A DNA stretch of 64,000 nucleotides from Streptomyces sp. TRM70350 (GCF_019219825.1 NZ_JAHUXH010000010.1:159208-223207); one strand, 5' to 3'; counted from the first letter of the stretch, positions 1-9,547 are shown. A program made the numbers and translations. The notes: generated by a model from the letters alone, not told the origin.

Positions 1-2146
1 CGGTCCGGGCGTCGCGCAGTGCCCGGCGCAGGGCGCGCCGGGAGGCGAACGCCGGGATCCTGCGCTGCGTGGTCACGCCCCCGAGGCGGGCGAGCAGCCT
101 GCCGAGCGGTCCGCGCAGCAGGGCGTTCAGCGGGCGAGCGATGTGTCCGACGAGTGCGGAGGTCAGCGGCAGCCAGCCCAGCGAGTAGTGGGAGCGGGGC
201 CGGACCCTGCCCTTGTAGTGCTGGTGCAGGAATTCCGCCTTGTACGTGGCCATGTCGACGCCGACCGGGCAGTCGCTGGAGCACGCCTTGCACGACAGGC
301 ACAGGTCGAGCGCGTCTCGGACCTCGGTCGAGCGCCAGCCGTCCTGGACGGTCTCGCCGCGCACCATCTCCTGGAGCAGGCGGGCCCGGCCGCGGGTGGA
401 GTCGTTCTCCTCGCCGGTGGCCCGGTAGCTCGGGCACATCACGCCGCCCGCGTCGCTGCGGCAGCGGCCGACGCCGACGCAGCGGCGTACGGCGCCCGCG
501 AAGCCGTCCTCGTCGTACGGGAAGTTGAACAGGGTGCTGACGGGCAGCACGTCGGAGGGCGTGTGCAGCGCCAGATCGGCGTCCAGGCGAGCCGGGTCCA
601 CGATGACGCCCGGGTTCAGGAGCCCCTGGGGGTCGAAGATCTGCTTGAAGGCGGCGAACGCGCGGATCATCCGGTGGCTGTACATGACCTCCAGCAGCTC
701 ACCGCGCGCCCGCCCGTCACCGTGCTCACCGGACAGCGTGCCGCCGTGCTCGACGACGAGCGTGGCGGCCTCCCCGAGGAACCGGCGGGCGGCGGCCCGC
801 CCGGCGTCCGTGGCGAGGTCGAAGTCGACGCGCACATGGACGCAGCCCGCGCCGAAGTGGCCGTACAGCACACCGGTCAGCCCGTGGGCGGCCAGCAGTT
901 TGCGGAAGTCCCGCAGGTAGGCGGCCAGGTTCTCGGGCGCGACCGCCGCGTCCTCCCAGCCGGGCCAGGACTCCCCGCCGTCGACCAGGCGGGCGGCGAG
1001 CCCGGCTCCGTCCTCGCGCACCCGCCACAGCGAGCGGCGCTCGGCCGCGCTCGAAACCACCCGTCCGCCGGTCATCCGGCCCCGGGACCTGAGCACGTCC
1101 AGTAGTTCGGCGGCCCTGCGGTTGAGGTCCGCCTCGTCGTCACCGTCGAGTTCGACGTAGAGCCAGGCACGCCCCTCGGGCAGGCCGGTGACGGAGTCCG
1201 GGCCGCGCCGGGCGCGCATGGTGGCGACGATCGCCTCGTCCATCCCTTCCACGGCGCTGGGTGACCAGCGCAGGATCTCCGGGATGTCCTCCGCGGCGTC
1301 CACGACGTCGTCGTAGCCGAGGGTCAGCAGTGTCGTGGCCGGCGCGGTGGCGATCAGGCGGACCGTCGCGGCCGTGACGACCGCGCAGGTGCCCTCGGTG
1401 CCGACCAGGGCGCGGGCCATGTCGAAGCCGTTCTCGGGCAGCAGGTGGTGCAGCTGGTAGCCGGAGACCTGGCGGGGGATGCGGCCCAGCTCGGTGCGGA
1501 TCGGTGCCAGGTTGGCGTCGATCAGGCGCCGCAGGTCTGCTGCGAGCCGGGCGACGCGCCGCACGGCTTCCGCGTCGCCCGGCTCGGCGGCACGCAGCCC
1601 GGAACGGTCGGCGACGGCCCGCACGCCGTCGGCCGTCACGATCTCCAGGGCCTCGATGTGGCCGCTGGTCCGCCCGTCCCGCACCGACCGGTTCCCGCAC
1701 GCGTCGTTGCCGATCATGCCGCCGAGGGTGCAGCGGCTGTGCGAGGAGGGGTCGGGGCCGAAGGTGAGCCCGTGCAGGGCGGTCGCGCCGCGCAGCGCGT
1801 CGAGGACCACACCGGCCTCGACGCGTGCCGTGCGCGCCTGGACGTCGATGTCGAGGATCCGGTTCATGTACCGGGAGAAGTCCAGGACGACGCCCGGCCC
1901 GACCGCGTTGCCCGCCATGCTGGTGCCGCCGCCCCGCGCGGTGACCGGGACGCCTGTCTCCTCGCAGGCCCGCAGCACCGCGACCACGTCGTCGGTGGAG
2001 CGGGGGAAGGCCACGGCCTGCGGGGGCACGCGGTAGTTGGAGGCGTCGTAGGCGTACTGGCCGAGGGCTCCCGGGCCGGTTTCCACCCGGAGGCCGGGAG
2101 CGGTCCCGGCGAGCCGGGCGACCAGGGACGCGAGGGCGTCGGTCAT
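1..2146 (-). CDS. FAD-binding oxidase with C-terminal 4Fe-4S domain (D-lactate/glycolate dehydrogenase type), 3' end off window
   Basis: This large flavoprotein would oxidise a 2-hydroxy acid and pass electrons through its own iron-sulfur domain. Reading from the ATG at 2146, an FAD-binding (PCMH) domain includes ARGGGTSMAGN and GPDPSSHSRCTLGGMIGN. A FAD-oxidase C-terminal domain follows (LYGHFGAGCVHVRVDFD, HGGTLSGEHGDGRARG). The visible C-terminal part has the cluster motif CLSCKACSSDCPVGVDMATYK near positions 200-300. The frame is still open at base 1, so the protein is incomplete here. Its ATG overlaps the stop of the upstream aminotransferase as ATGA, so the two are translationally coupled. 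A decayed relative of its cluster motif lies near 24 kb. The family is clear; the exact substrate is not. Confidence 0.88.
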   Translation of the reverse strand, partial: MTDALASLVARLAGTAPGLRVETGPGALGQYAYDASNYRVPPQAVAFPRSTDDVVAVLRACEETGVPVTARGGGTSMAGNAVGPGVVLDFSRYMNRILDIDVQARTARVEAGVVLDALRGATALHGLTFGPDPSSHSRCTLGGMIGNDACGNRSVRDGRTSGHIEALEIVTADGVRAVADRSGLRAAEPGDAEAVRRVARLAADLRRLIDANLAPIRTELGRIPRQVSGYQLHHLLPENGFDMARALVGTEGTCAVVTAATVRLIATAPATTLLTLGYDDVVDAAEDIPEILRWSPSAVEGMDEAIVATMRARRGPDSVTGLPEGRAWLYVELDGDDEADLNRRAAELLDVLRSRGRMTGGRVVSSAAERRSLWRVREDGAGLAARLVDGGESWPGWEDAAVAPENLAAYLRDFRKLLAAHGLTGVLYGHFGAGCVHVRVDFDLATDAGRAAARRFLGEAATLVVEHGGTLSGEHGDGRARGELLEVMYSHRMIRAFAAFKQIFDPQGLLNPGVIVDPARLDADLALHTPSDVLPVSTLFNFPYDEDGFAGAVRRCVGVGRCRSDAGGVMCPSYRATGEENDSTRGRARLLQEMVRGETVQDGWRSTEVRDALDLCLSCKACSSDCPVGVDMATYKAEFLHQHYKGRVRPRSHYSLGWLPLTSALVGHIARPLNALLRGPLGRLLARLGGVTTQRRIPAFASRRALRRALRDART

Positions 2147-3411
2147 CGGTCCTGCGCTCCCGACGTACCGACTTCGACCGCGGTCGCCCACGCCTGGAGG
2201 CCCTCGTCCACCGCCGTCTCGCCGATCACGAGCGCCGGAATCATGCGCACGACCTGGTTCCAGGCCCCGCACAGCAGCAGGAGCAGGCCCTCGTCGACGG
2301 CGGCCCGCTGCACCCGCGCGGCGGTCTCGGGGTCGGGGCCGCCGTCCTCGGTGACGAACTCGGTGGCCAGCATCAGCCCGAGCCCGCGCACGTCACCGAT
2401 GCCGGGGGTCCGGTCGGCCACCGCCTCCAGGCCCTGGCGCAGCCGCTTGCCCATGGCCTCGGCGTTCTCGACGAGCTTCTCGTCGCGTACGACGTCGAGA
2501 GTGGCGCAGGCCGCGGCGCAGGCGACGGCGTTGGCGCCGTACGTACCGCCCTGGGAGCCCGGCCACGCCTTGGTCATCAGCTCCTCGGAGGCGGCGATGC
2601 CGGACAGCGGGAAACCGCTGGCGAGGCCCTTCGCGGTGATCAGGATGTCGGGCGTGACACCGAAGTGCTCGTGTCCCCAGAACCGGCCGGTGCGGCCGAC
2701 GCCGGTCTGCACCTCGTCCAGGATCAGCAGGAAACCGTGCCGGTCCGCCCGCTCCCGCAGGCCCTCCAGGAAGGCCCGGGTGGCGGGGACGTATCCGCCC
2801 TCGCCGAGCACCGGCTCGACGATGATCGCGGCCGTGTCGGCGGGCGAGGAGACCGTCTGGAGCGTGTGGTCGAGCTCCTTCAGGGCGAAGCGGGTGGCGG
2901 TCTCCTCGTCCCAGCCGTACCGGTACGTGCTCGGGAACGGCGTGACGACCACACCGCTCATCAGCGGGGAGAAACCGGAGCGGAAGCGGGTGCCGGAGGT
3001 GGTCATGGAGGCGGCGGCAACGGTCCGGCCGTGGAAACCGCCATGGCAGACGACGATGTTCGGCCGACCGGTGGCCTGGCGGGCAAGCCGCAGCGCGGCC
3101 TCGACCGCCTCGCTGCCGGAGTTGGTGAAGAACAGGCTGTCCAGGCCCGTCGGCAGCACCTCGCCGAGCTTGTCGACCAGGCGGCGCAGCGGCTGGTGCA
3201 TGACGGTGGTGTACTGGCCGTGGACGAGCGTGGCCACCTGCTCCTGGGCGGCCGCCACGACCTTGGGGTGGCAGTGTCTGGTGCTGGTGACGCCGATGCC
3301 GGCGGTGAAGTCGAGGTAGCGGCGGCCGTCCTCGCCGTAGAGGTGGACGCCCTCGCCCCGGGCCGCCACCACGGGCGTGGCCTGGCGAAGGTGCGGCGAC
3401 AGTGCGGTCAT
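2143..3411 (-). CDS. Class III aminotransferase (4-aminobutyrate transaminase-like)
   Basis: This is a PLP enzyme that transfers an amino group from an omega- or gamma-amino acid to an oxo acid, probably in the cytosol. Diagnostic segments are the N-terminal YLDFTAGIGVTSTRHCHPKV, TNSGSEAVEAALRLAR, the DEVQTGVGRTGRFWGHE region, and ILITAKGLASGFPLSG, whose lysine should carry PLP. From the ATG at 3411 it has 422 residues, normal for the family. I prefer this start to the upstream one at 3483 because GGGAG lies about 7 bases before it and homologues begin at this point. It is first in a two-gene unit with the flavin oxidase and is divergent from a PucR regulator, a common layout for amine or GABA catabolism. 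The substrate assignment is inferred. Confidence 0.88.
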   Translation of the reverse strand: MTALSPHLRQATPVVAARGEGVHLYGEDGRRYLDFTAGIGVTSTRHCHPKVVAAAQEQVATLVHGQYTTVMHQPLRRLVDKLGEVLPTGLDSLFFTNSGSEAVEAALRLARQATGRPNIVVCHGGFHGRTVAAASMTTSGTRFRSGFSPLMSGVVVTPFPSTYRYGWDEETATRFALKELDHTLQTVSSPADTAAIIVEPVLGEGGYVPATRAFLEGLRERADRHGFLLILDEVQTGVGRTGRFWGHEHFGVTPDILITAKGLASGFPLSGIAASEELMTKAWPGSQGGTYGANAVACAAACATLDVVRDEKLVENAEAMGKRLRQGLEAVADRTPGIGDVRGLGLMLATEFVTEDGGPDPETAARVQRAAVDEGLLLLLCGAWNQVVRMIPALVIGETAVDEGLQAWATAVEVGTSGAQDR

Positions 3412-3673
3412 GGTCAACTCCCGGCCTCGGTCATCGGTCTGCTGCGGTCTTCCGAGCATCTCGACGACGCGGGACGGCGCCAATGCGTGATCTGTCCGGC
3501 CGGGCCGCGGTATCCGGACGTTGTGTCAACCGCATCAGGTCCCCGGCCCCCGCCCGTCCTGGCCGCAACGGCCGTCCCCGTGCTCTTGCGCAGGTCAGCG
3601 AGGCTTGTCAGAGTGACGGTGCGCTCCCCCGAGTTCTCGGCCTCGATCGAGAAGGGGACCCCATGGAGGCACC
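3412..3673. promoter_or_regulatory. Divergent promoter region between aminotransferase and PucR gene
   Basis: This 262-bp spacer separates the two divergent genes and holds no credible reading frame. GGAGG at 3665-3669 is the ribosome-binding site for the GTG start at 3674. Any operator for the PucR protein should be here, but I could not identify one by eye. Confidence 0.4.
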
Positions 3674-5359
3674 GTGAACGACAAGCACCACACGGCTGCG
3701 GAGCCTGGCACCGACGGCCCTGACGCCTCCGGGCCGGGCCGGGACGCGGACAGCGTCGGCCGACCGCTCACCGTCGCCGACGTCCTGGCCCTCCCCGTCA
3801 TGACCGCCGGACATCCCCAGGTCGTCACCGGCGTCACCCACCTCGACCGGCCGGTCCGCTGGGTCCACATCACCGAGCTGACCGACCCCGCCTCCTTCCT
3901 CAAGGGCGGCGAACTCGTCCTGACCACCGGCATGCCCCTGCCCGAGGAACCGGCCGGTGTACGCCGGTACGTCGACGAACTCGCCGACATCGGCGCGGCG
4001 GCCCTCGTCATCGAACTGGTCCGCCGCTACCACCGTCCGCCCGACGCCCTGGTCCGCGCCTGCCAGGCCCGGGGCCTCCCCCTCGTCACCCTGGCCAGGG
4101 ATGTCAACTTCCTGGAGGTCACCCAGGTCGTCCACGCCCTCATCCTGGGCAACCAGGCGGAGGTGATGCGCCGGACCCAGCGCATCCACGAGGCGTTCAC
4201 CGCGCTGACGCTGCGCGGCGCCGAACCGGAGGACGTCGTATGCGCCGCCGCGGAGATGAGCGGCCACACGGTCGTACTGGAGAATCTGGTCCACCAGGCC
4301 CTGATCTGCGAGCCCTCCGGTGACACGGTCGAGGAGGCGCTCACCGGATGGGAACAGCGCTCCCGAGCGACCCCGCCCGTCGACCACGCCACCGTCTCCG
4401 GCCCCGAGGGCTGGCTCGTGGCACCCGTGGAGTACCAGGGCGAGCGCTGGGGCAGGGTGGCGATGCTCCCCGCCCCGCCCGGCCCGACCGCTCCCTCGGC
4501 CTTCGGCCCCGAGGACGTCACCGTCCTGGAGAGAACCGCGATGGCCCTCACCATCGCCCGCCTCATCCACCCCGCGCCCTGGGAACGCACCGCACACCGC
4601 AACGTCCTGCGCGACCTCGTCGAACAGCGCCATCGCTCACCCGCGGACGCCGACGCCCGGGTCTCCGCGCTGGGCCTCCCCACGAAGGACGCCCGCTTCA
4701 TCGCCGTACTGGCGGACGTTCCGCATGAGGACGAGACGACGAAGACGGAAGCCGTCCTCGCCGAGGAACTGAAGACAAAGGGATCACAGGCCCTCGTCGG
4801 TCGGCTCGGCCCCACCCGCCTCGGCATCCTGCTGTCCCTGCGCCGCGCCCAGCCGTGGCGGCCCGTGGTCGAGCATCTGAGCCGCGCCGCACTCGACCTG
4901 GTGCCCGGAACGACGGTGAGCGTCGGCGGCGAGGTCACAGATCTCCACGGGGTCGCCCGCTCCTACCGCGAGGCGGTCCGCGTCGCCGAAGCCACCGAGC
5001 CCGGCCGGCCGCTGCCGCCGGGACGCTCCTACCATGAACGATCCGACATCGGTCTGCGCCGCCTGCTGTTCGCGCTCCGCGACGACACCCGGATCCAGGA
5101 CTACGCCGAACGGCAACTCGGCCGACTCGTCGACCACGACGCCCGCCGCGGCACGGACTTGCTGACCACCTTGCGCCACTACCTGGACGCGGCAGGCAAC
5201 AAGACGGTGGCCGCCCGCTCCGGCGGCCTGTCCCGCGAAACCGTCTACCAGCGGCTGCGCACCATCGAGCGGATACTCGACTGCGACCTCGAATCCGGCG
5301 AACAGCGCACGGAATTCCATGTGGCCCTTACAGCGCTCGATGCCCTACGACTCCGCTGA
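3674..5359 (+). CDS. PucR family transcriptional regulator
   Basis: This 561-residue regulator has an N-terminal PucR (purine catabolism regulatory) domain at about residues 30-150 (LTVADVLALPVM, FLKGGELVLTTGMPL), a central GGDEF-like region, and a C-terminal PucR helix-turn-helix (LRHYLDAAGNKTVAARSGG, SRETVYQRLRTIERIL). Such proteins sense small metabolites and control nearby catabolic genes. The GTG start at 3674 follows GGAGG by 4 bases. It is divergent from the aminotransferase/oxidase pair, which is its most likely target. The first 30 residues are low-complexity and probably disordered. Confidence 0.9.
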   Translation: MNDKHHTAAEPGTDGPDASGPGRDADSVGRPLTVADVLALPVMTAGHPQVVTGVTHLDRPVRWVHITELTDPASFLKGGELVLTTGMPLPEEPAGVRRYVDELADIGAAALVIELVRRYHRPPDALVRACQARGLPLVTLARDVNFLEVTQVVHALILGNQAEVMRRTQRIHEAFTALTLRGAEPEDVVCAAAEMSGHTVVLENLVHQALICEPSGDTVEEALTGWEQRSRATPPVDHATVSGPEGWLVAPVEYQGERWGRVAMLPAPPGPTAPSAFGPEDVTVLERTAMALTIARLIHPAPWERTAHRNVLRDLVEQRHRSPADADARVSALGLPTKDARFIAVLADVPHEDETTKTEAVLAEELKTKGSQALVGRLGPTRLGILLSLRRAQPWRPVVEHLSRAALDLVPGTTVSVGGEVTDLHGVARSYREAVRVAEATEPGRPLPPGRSYHERSDIGLRRLLFALRDDTRIQDYAERQLGRLVDHDARRGTDLLTTLRHYLDAAGNKTVAARSGGLSRETVYQRLRTIERILDCDLESGEQRTEFHVALTALDALRLR

Positions 5360-5399
5360 ACTGCGCACCACCGCAGGTCAGGAGCCCTTCACGGCCAGT

Positions 5400-5702
5400 T
5401 CAAGGAAGGCGACGCAGTCCACATGATGCGTCACGGGCACTGTTCGGCAGACCAGGGTCAGTACGCCGACAGCGCGCTCCAGGCGTGTCCTGACGGTCGG
5501 CACCGATGTCGGCCAGGTCGTCGCGGAGGCCCCCGACGTAGCGGGTCAGGGGCAGAACCGTCTTGCCGTCGCCGCGACTCTGCGGCGCGGACGGGGGCGC
5601 TCCGGCCGTCGCGGCGGACGCGGTGCCTGCCGGCTCGTCCAGGGAGAGGCCGTACGCCCTCACGAGCTGCAGCAGCACCTACAAGGTCGGCGTGCGTGCC
5701 AC
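5400..5702 (-). pseudogene. Decayed regulator fragment in the 5360-5795 gap
   Basis: The 436-bp gap before the hydrolase has no intact gene. On the minus strand one frame reads VARTPTL, then an in-frame TAG at 5681-5679, then VLLQLVRAYGLSLDEPAGT and a further open stretch. The pattern (a PTL turn followed by LLQLVRAYGLSLDE) resembles the end of a helix-turn-helix of XRE type, but the match is short and the upstream half of the fold is missing. The rest, RYVGGLRDDLADIGADRQ, is unrecognised. I read it as a relic with a premature stop. Confidence 0.3.
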
Positions 5703-5795
5703 GTTGCCAGAACGGCAAGGTCTGTCACATCGGTTGGCCGCCGCAGCGCATCATCGGTGTGCACCTGCGGCCCCCCGGAATCCGAGGAGAGAACC

Positions 5796-6788
5796 ATGCC
5801 CCAGCCCACGCCATCCGCCGGCCTGCGCCACCGCACCGTCGAGGCGCCCGCCGGACGGCTGCACCTGGTCGAGCAGGGCACGGGGCCGCTGGTCCTGCTC
5901 GTGCACGGCTTCCCCGAGTCCTGGTACTCCTGGCGCCACCAGCTCCCGGCCCTCGCGGCGGCGGGGTACCGGGCGGTCGCACTGGACGTGCGTGGCTACG
6001 GCCGCTCCTCCAAGCCCGCCGCGACGCACGAGTACCGCATGCTCGACCTGGTGGCGGACAACGTCGCCTTGGTGCGCGCCCTCGGCGAGGACCGGGCGGT
6101 GATCATCGGGCACGACTGGGGATCCAACATCGCGGCGACCTCAGCCCTGCTCCACCCCGACATCTTCCGCGCGGTCGGACTGCTGAGCGTTCCCTACGCC
6201 CCGCCCGGCGGCCCCCGCCCCACCGACGTCTTCACCCGGATCGGAGGCCCCGAGCAGGAGTTCTACGTGTCCTACTTCCAGGAGCCCGGCCGCGCCGAGG
6301 CCGAGATGGAGCCCGACGTCCGGGGCTGGCTCGCGGGCTTCTTCGCCGCCCTGTCCGCCGACACCATGCCGGGCCAGAGCGAGCCCGACCCGCACTTCGT
6401 GAACCGGGGCGCGGGGCGACTGCGCGACCGTTTCCCGAGCGGCCCGCTCCCCGCCTGGCTGACCGAGGACGACCTCGACGTGTACGCCGGAGAGTTCGAG
6501 CGCACCGGCATGACCGGGGCACTCAACCGCTACCGCAGCATGGATCGCGACTGGGAGGACCTGGCCCCGCACAGCGGCGCCCCGCTCAGGCAGCCGTCCT
6601 TGTTCATCGGCGGTGGCCTGGACGCCTCCACGACCTGGATGGCCGACGCGATCGACGCCTACCCGGCCACGCTCCCCGGCCTGGTCTCCTCGCACATCCT
6701 GGACGGCTGCGGCCACTGGATCCAGCAGGAACGCCCGGAGGAGGTCAACCGTCTCCTGACCGCCTGGCTCGCCTCCCTCACGGACTGA
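5796..6788 (+). CDS. Alpha/beta hydrolase, soluble epoxide hydrolase-like
   Basis: This 330-residue cytosolic hydrolase probably opens epoxides to diols. The oxyanion HGFP lies at residues 37-40. The nucleophile elbow GHDWGS places Asp107 as nucleophile, as in epoxide hydrolases and haloalkane dehalogenases rather than serine esterases. The catalytic His is H307 in GCGHWIQQERPEEV. The cap segment YFQEPGRAEAEME is typical of soluble epoxide hydrolases. The ATG at 5796 is chosen because GAGGAGA lies 5-8 bases upstream; an in-frame start at 5757 has no such support. It is single, with no obvious operon partner. The natural substrate is unknown. Confidence 0.88.
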   Translation: MPQPTPSAGLRHRTVEAPAGRLHLVEQGTGPLVLLVHGFPESWYSWRHQLPALAAAGYRAVALDVRGYGRSSKPAATHEYRMLDLVADNVALVRALGEDRAVIIGHDWGSNIAATSALLHPDIFRAVGLLSVPYAPPGGPRPTDVFTRIGGPEQEFYVSYFQEPGRAEAEMEPDVRGWLAGFFAALSADTMPGQSEPDPHFVNRGAGRLRDRFPSGPLPAWLTEDDLDVYAGEFERTGMTGALNRYRSMDRDWEDLAPHSGAPLRQPSLFIGGGLDASTTWMADAIDAYPATLPGLVSSHILDGCGHWIQQERPEEVNRLLTAWLASLTD

Positions 6789-7099
6789 CCACATGGGCGG
6801 ATGCGTCTGTGCCGCACCAAGCCGATGTCCGTACTCATGCACCCCTTCACCGAGCTCGGCCGCCGTCACCTCTCGGACTTCCAGGTGCCCACCGTGGAGG
6901 ATCTCCTGCGATGACCTCGCGTGTGGGAACGGGAATCGTCCTGCTCCTGCTCTCGGAGCCAGCCGCGCATGTGACAAGCCCACCCGGCGGGCTGCCAGGG
7001 GCGCATCGTGATCCGGGCGATATGCAGCCGAGCTGGTGCCACGGCACCGCCGGTGCGACGGTAGCCGGACTGCGCTCTCCACCGATATCGAGGCCCCTC
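6789..7099. other. Intergenic stretch with a 29-codon relic
   Basis: These 311 bases separate the hydrolase from a small membrane protein. A short plus-strand frame at 6825-6914 begins MSVLMHPFTELGRRHLSDFQ and ends after VPTVEDLLR. It looks like the tail of a longer protein whose 5' part is lost, but I do not recognise the family. Nothing else is supportable. Confidence 0.25.
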
Positions 7100-7423
7100 A
7101 TGTCCGGTCTGCCGTTCTTCACCCCCTGGCTGGTGCTGGTCTCCGCGCTCTGGGCGATGCTGCCGTTCCTTTGCCCCCGGCAGCGGCGGACGGGCATCGT
7201 CATCGCTGTCTCCCACCTCATCGGGACGCTGGCGATCACACAGCCCTGGAGCGAGAACTGGTACTGGGATGTCGGGTGGTGGCTGATTCTCGTGTTCGGG
7301 CAGGGCACCCTTATTGCGCTGGGACGGTTGGCCTTCGAACTCAGCCCGCTCGGCGCCCGTCGCCACCGCTCGGCGCCCCGGACCCCGGACAGCGATGCGG
7401 TGATGGCCCAGCCTGAGCCGTGA
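7100..7423 (+). CDS. Small hydrophobic membrane protein, unknown
   Basis: This 107-residue protein has two or three predicted membrane segments (PWLVLVSALWAMLPFLC, GIVIAVSHLIGTLAIT and WDVGWWLILVFGQGTLIAL) and a basic, proline-rich tail. CGAGG at 7089-7093 precedes the ATG at 7100 by 6 bases. I do not recognise a family. Isolation between two relic-containing gaps leaves its context uninformative. Confidence 0.55.
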   Translation: MSGLPFFTPWLVLVSALWAMLPFLCPRQRRTGIVIAVSHLIGTLAITQPWSENWYWDVGWWLILVFGQGTLIALGRLAFELSPLGARRHRSAPRTPDSDAVMAQPEP

Positions 7424-7517
7424 CCGGGGCCACGTGCTCCATCGGTCCCCGGTCCGAGGACATGCAGCGATGTTGGCCGGCACCTGATGCCCCGGCAGTG
7501 GTGGCCGAGAATCGGGC

Positions 7518-7667
7518 ATGCCGGAGCGGTCTGCTGCTGCGTGTGCGGCCGGGCGGCTGCCCGTGGCTTTCGTGCCGGGCAAGCGGCTGCCCGGCTGGAT
7601 CGACATCGACATCGACGCCACCGTGTCGGCGTCGGCGCCCGAACGCCGCCTGGATGTGTGCCCCTGA
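7518..7667 (+). pseudogene. Possible transposase fragment (IS1380/IS4-like)
   Basis: The 7424-7750 gap contains a 49-codon frame with LPVAFVPGKRLPGWIDIDID followed by ATVSASAPERRLD. The VxGKRLPGW-(V/I)xID-DAT pattern recalls the strand carrying the first catalytic Asp of IS1380-type DDE transposases, which typically read DLDATLVTAHSEK. The frame then stops. No terminal inverted repeats or target duplication were seen. The identification is an inference from a short pattern. Confidence 0.35.
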
Positions 7668-7750
7668 AGAGCTGCTGAAGTGCTACGGGCGACGTCGGGC
7701 ATGTGGTCATGACGGCCGTCCAGCGGTCGCACGTGACGGGTGAAGCTTCG

Positions 7751-8896
7751 TCACAGGGTCTTGCGCCGCCACGCGGACGACGAGCTCAGCCAGGAGGTGA
7801 CCCGGCTGATGTCCGAGGAGGTGACGATGCCGACCAGTCGGCCGTCTTCCAGCACGAGGGCACGATGGGCGGAACTGGCCTCCAGGTCGGGCACGAGCCG
7901 GGCCAGCGGGTCGTCGGGGCGGGGAGTCGGCAGATCGTCGAGCGGCACCATGACCTGTGCGACGGAGGTGGACGGACGTTCCTTCTCCGGGACCGCGTCG
8001 GCGCCCTTCAGCGTGACCAGGCCGACCGCGGTGTACCCGTCGTCGACGGCGGGGAAGGCCGAGTGACGGAAACGAAAGCGCGGGTCGGCGAGGAACTCGC
8101 TGACCGTGGTGGCGGCCGGGACGGTCACCGGGTCGGGCGTCATCGCCTCGCCCACGGGGATGCCACCCAGCAGTTCACGCAGTCTCGCCTGGCCGCCTTC
8201 CACGGTGGCCATCGCGATGACGAACCAGCCGATGACCACCAGCCAGATGCCGCTGAACAAAGCCCCGGCGAGGACGAGGTACAGGCCGACACCCACCAGC
8301 GCCCATCCCAGAACCCGTCCTGCGGTCGTGGCCACCGCGGTGGCACGCAGCCGACTGCCGGTCTTCCACCACACGACCGCGCGCAGCAGCCGCCCGCCGT
8401 CGAGAGGCGCGGCGGGCAGGGCATTGAAGACGGCAAGCAGGATATTGATCCCCGCCAGCCAGACCAGCGCCTCCACCACCAGCGCGGCTTCGGAGAATGC
8501 GGCCACCAGCCCGGCTGCCAGGGCGAACAGGACACCGAGCACGAGGCTGACGAGGGGCCCCACACCGGCGATCCGCAGTTCCGCACCCGGGCTTGACGCC
8601 TCGCTCTTGAGCCGGGCGAGTCCCCCGAGGAGCCACAGGGTGATGTCGTCCACGGACACACCGTTGCGGCGGGCCACCAGCGCGTGGCTGATCTCGTGAG
8701 CCAGCAGTGACAGAAGAAAGACGGCCGCAGTCGCCGCCGAGGCGAGCCAGTACTGCCATGTCGGGCGATCCGGATGAGCTTCCCGGAAGCCGCCTTCTGC
8801 CAGCCCGAACAGGATCAGAGCGAAGATGACCAGGACACTCCAATGCACGCCCACCCGGATGCCCGCCACATGCCCCAGTGAGAATGTCGCCCGCAC
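7751..8896 (-). CDS. Site-2 protease family zinc metalloprotease with CBS domains
   Basis: This multispanning intramembrane protease belongs to the M50 family. HEISH (residues 67-71) supplies the zinc-binding histidines and catalytic Glu, and FNALPAAPLDGGR supplies the Asp of the second conserved motif. About six membrane segments are followed by a CBS pair (GEAMTPDPVTVPAATTVSEF; VAQVMVPLDDLPTPRPDDPL; RLVGIVTSSDISRVTSWL). The upstream GTG at 8905 abuts GGGGAG, so I favour the GTG at 8896, about 9 bases downstream of it, giving 381 residues. CBS domains suggest control by adenylates. A paralogue lies at 26651-27781. No dedicated substrate or anti-sigma factor is visible next to it. Confidence 0.9.
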   Translation of the reverse strand: MRATFSLGHVAGIRVGVHWSVLVIFALILFGLAEGGFREAHPDRPTWQYWLASAATAAVFLLSLLAHEISHALVARRNGVSVDDITLWLLGGLARLKSEASSPGAELRIAGVGPLVSLVLGVLFALAAGLVAAFSEAALVVEALVWLAGINILLAVFNALPAAPLDGGRLLRAVVWWKTGSRLRATAVATTAGRVLGWALVGVGLYLVLAGALFSGIWLVVIGWFVIAMATVEGGQARLRELLGGIPVGEAMTPDPVTVPAATTVSEFLADPRFRFRHSAFPAVDDGYTAVGLVTLKGADAVPEKERPSTSVAQVMVPLDDLPTPRPDDPLARLVPDLEASSAHRALVLEDGRLVGIVTSSDISRVTSWLSSSSAWRRKTL

Positions 8897-8989
8897 GGCA
8901 GCCACCTCCCCGACCGGTTCCTCGTGCGTCGGCTCCGCTCCCGGGAACGCCAGGAGCCGGGAGCGCCGCCCGCGCCCCTGTGGGATCCG

Positions 8990-9313
8990 TCAGTGCCCGA
9001 AGATGTGCCGACGACGCCGGTGGGCCGGCTTCGACGGTAGCGACGTCCCTGGGTCGCTCGTCGTCGACGCGGATGCGAGGGCCTGACGCACGCGCCGTCG
9101 CTGTTTCAGCCCGGCGGCGATCATCGCCAGCCCCAAGCAGAAGATCAACGCCAGCGCCACGCCGGAAAGGAAGAGCCCGGGCGGACTCAGCGTCGCGATC
9201 TGATTACCGAAGATCTCCACCGCGTACTCAGGTCCACCCGTGAAGTTCTCCGCGACCGCGATGCCCGCGAACCCGCCAGTGGCCAGCGCCAGCAAGAATC
9301 CCAACGCGATCAC
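8990..9313 (-). CDS. Small two-helix membrane protein, unknown
   Basis: This is a protein of about 107 residues with an N-terminal hydrophobic segment (VIALGFLLALATGGFAGIAV), a short extracytoplasmic loop with GNQIATLSPPG, a second helix (GLFLSGVALALIFCLGLAMIAAG) and a basic cytoplasmic tail ending HRRRRHIFGH. GGAGG overlaps the first GTG at 9322, so I favour the GTG at 9313. It lies between the S2P gene and the divergent terC gene. No family is recognised. Confidence 0.6.
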   Translation of the reverse strand: MIALGFLLALATGGFAGIAVAENFTGGPEYAVEIFGNQIATLSPPGLFLSGVALALIFCLGLAMIAAGLKQRRRVRQALASASTTSDPGTSLPSKPAHRRRRHIFGH

Positions 9314-9486
9314 CGCTCTCACCTCCTATCCGGACTTTGGGACCGACTACCCGAGGCCGGGCCCTCGACACAAACTCCTGGTCACGGACTGACCTGTGTG
9401 CGCGCTACGGCGTCGTTACGCGTCGACGCCACCCGGTGCAGCGTGGTCGAGACGACCGAACGCGGCCGACATGGCCGACGGCTCAC

Positions 9487-9501
9487 TCTGGGTACCCCAG
9501 A
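9487..9501. promoter_or_regulatory. Short inverted repeat before terC
   Basis: TCTGGG and CCCAGA flank a three-base loop in the 234-bp space between the divergent small membrane protein and terC. It may be an operator or a leader hairpin. I looked for, and did not see, a yybP-ykoY manganese riboswitch, which precedes some terC genes. Confidence 0.25.
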
Positions 9502-9547
9502 CTCGGCAGGAGAGCCTACGGTCGACCGCGCCTGAGGGGTTGAGCTC

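Noticed and set aside
7424..7750. Complete insertion sequence
   Set aside because: Only a fragment of about 49 codons resembles a transposase and no terminal inverted repeats or target duplications were seen.
9314..9547. yybP-ykoY manganese riboswitch before terC
   Set aside because: The conserved internal loops could not be found; only a small 6-bp hairpin is present.
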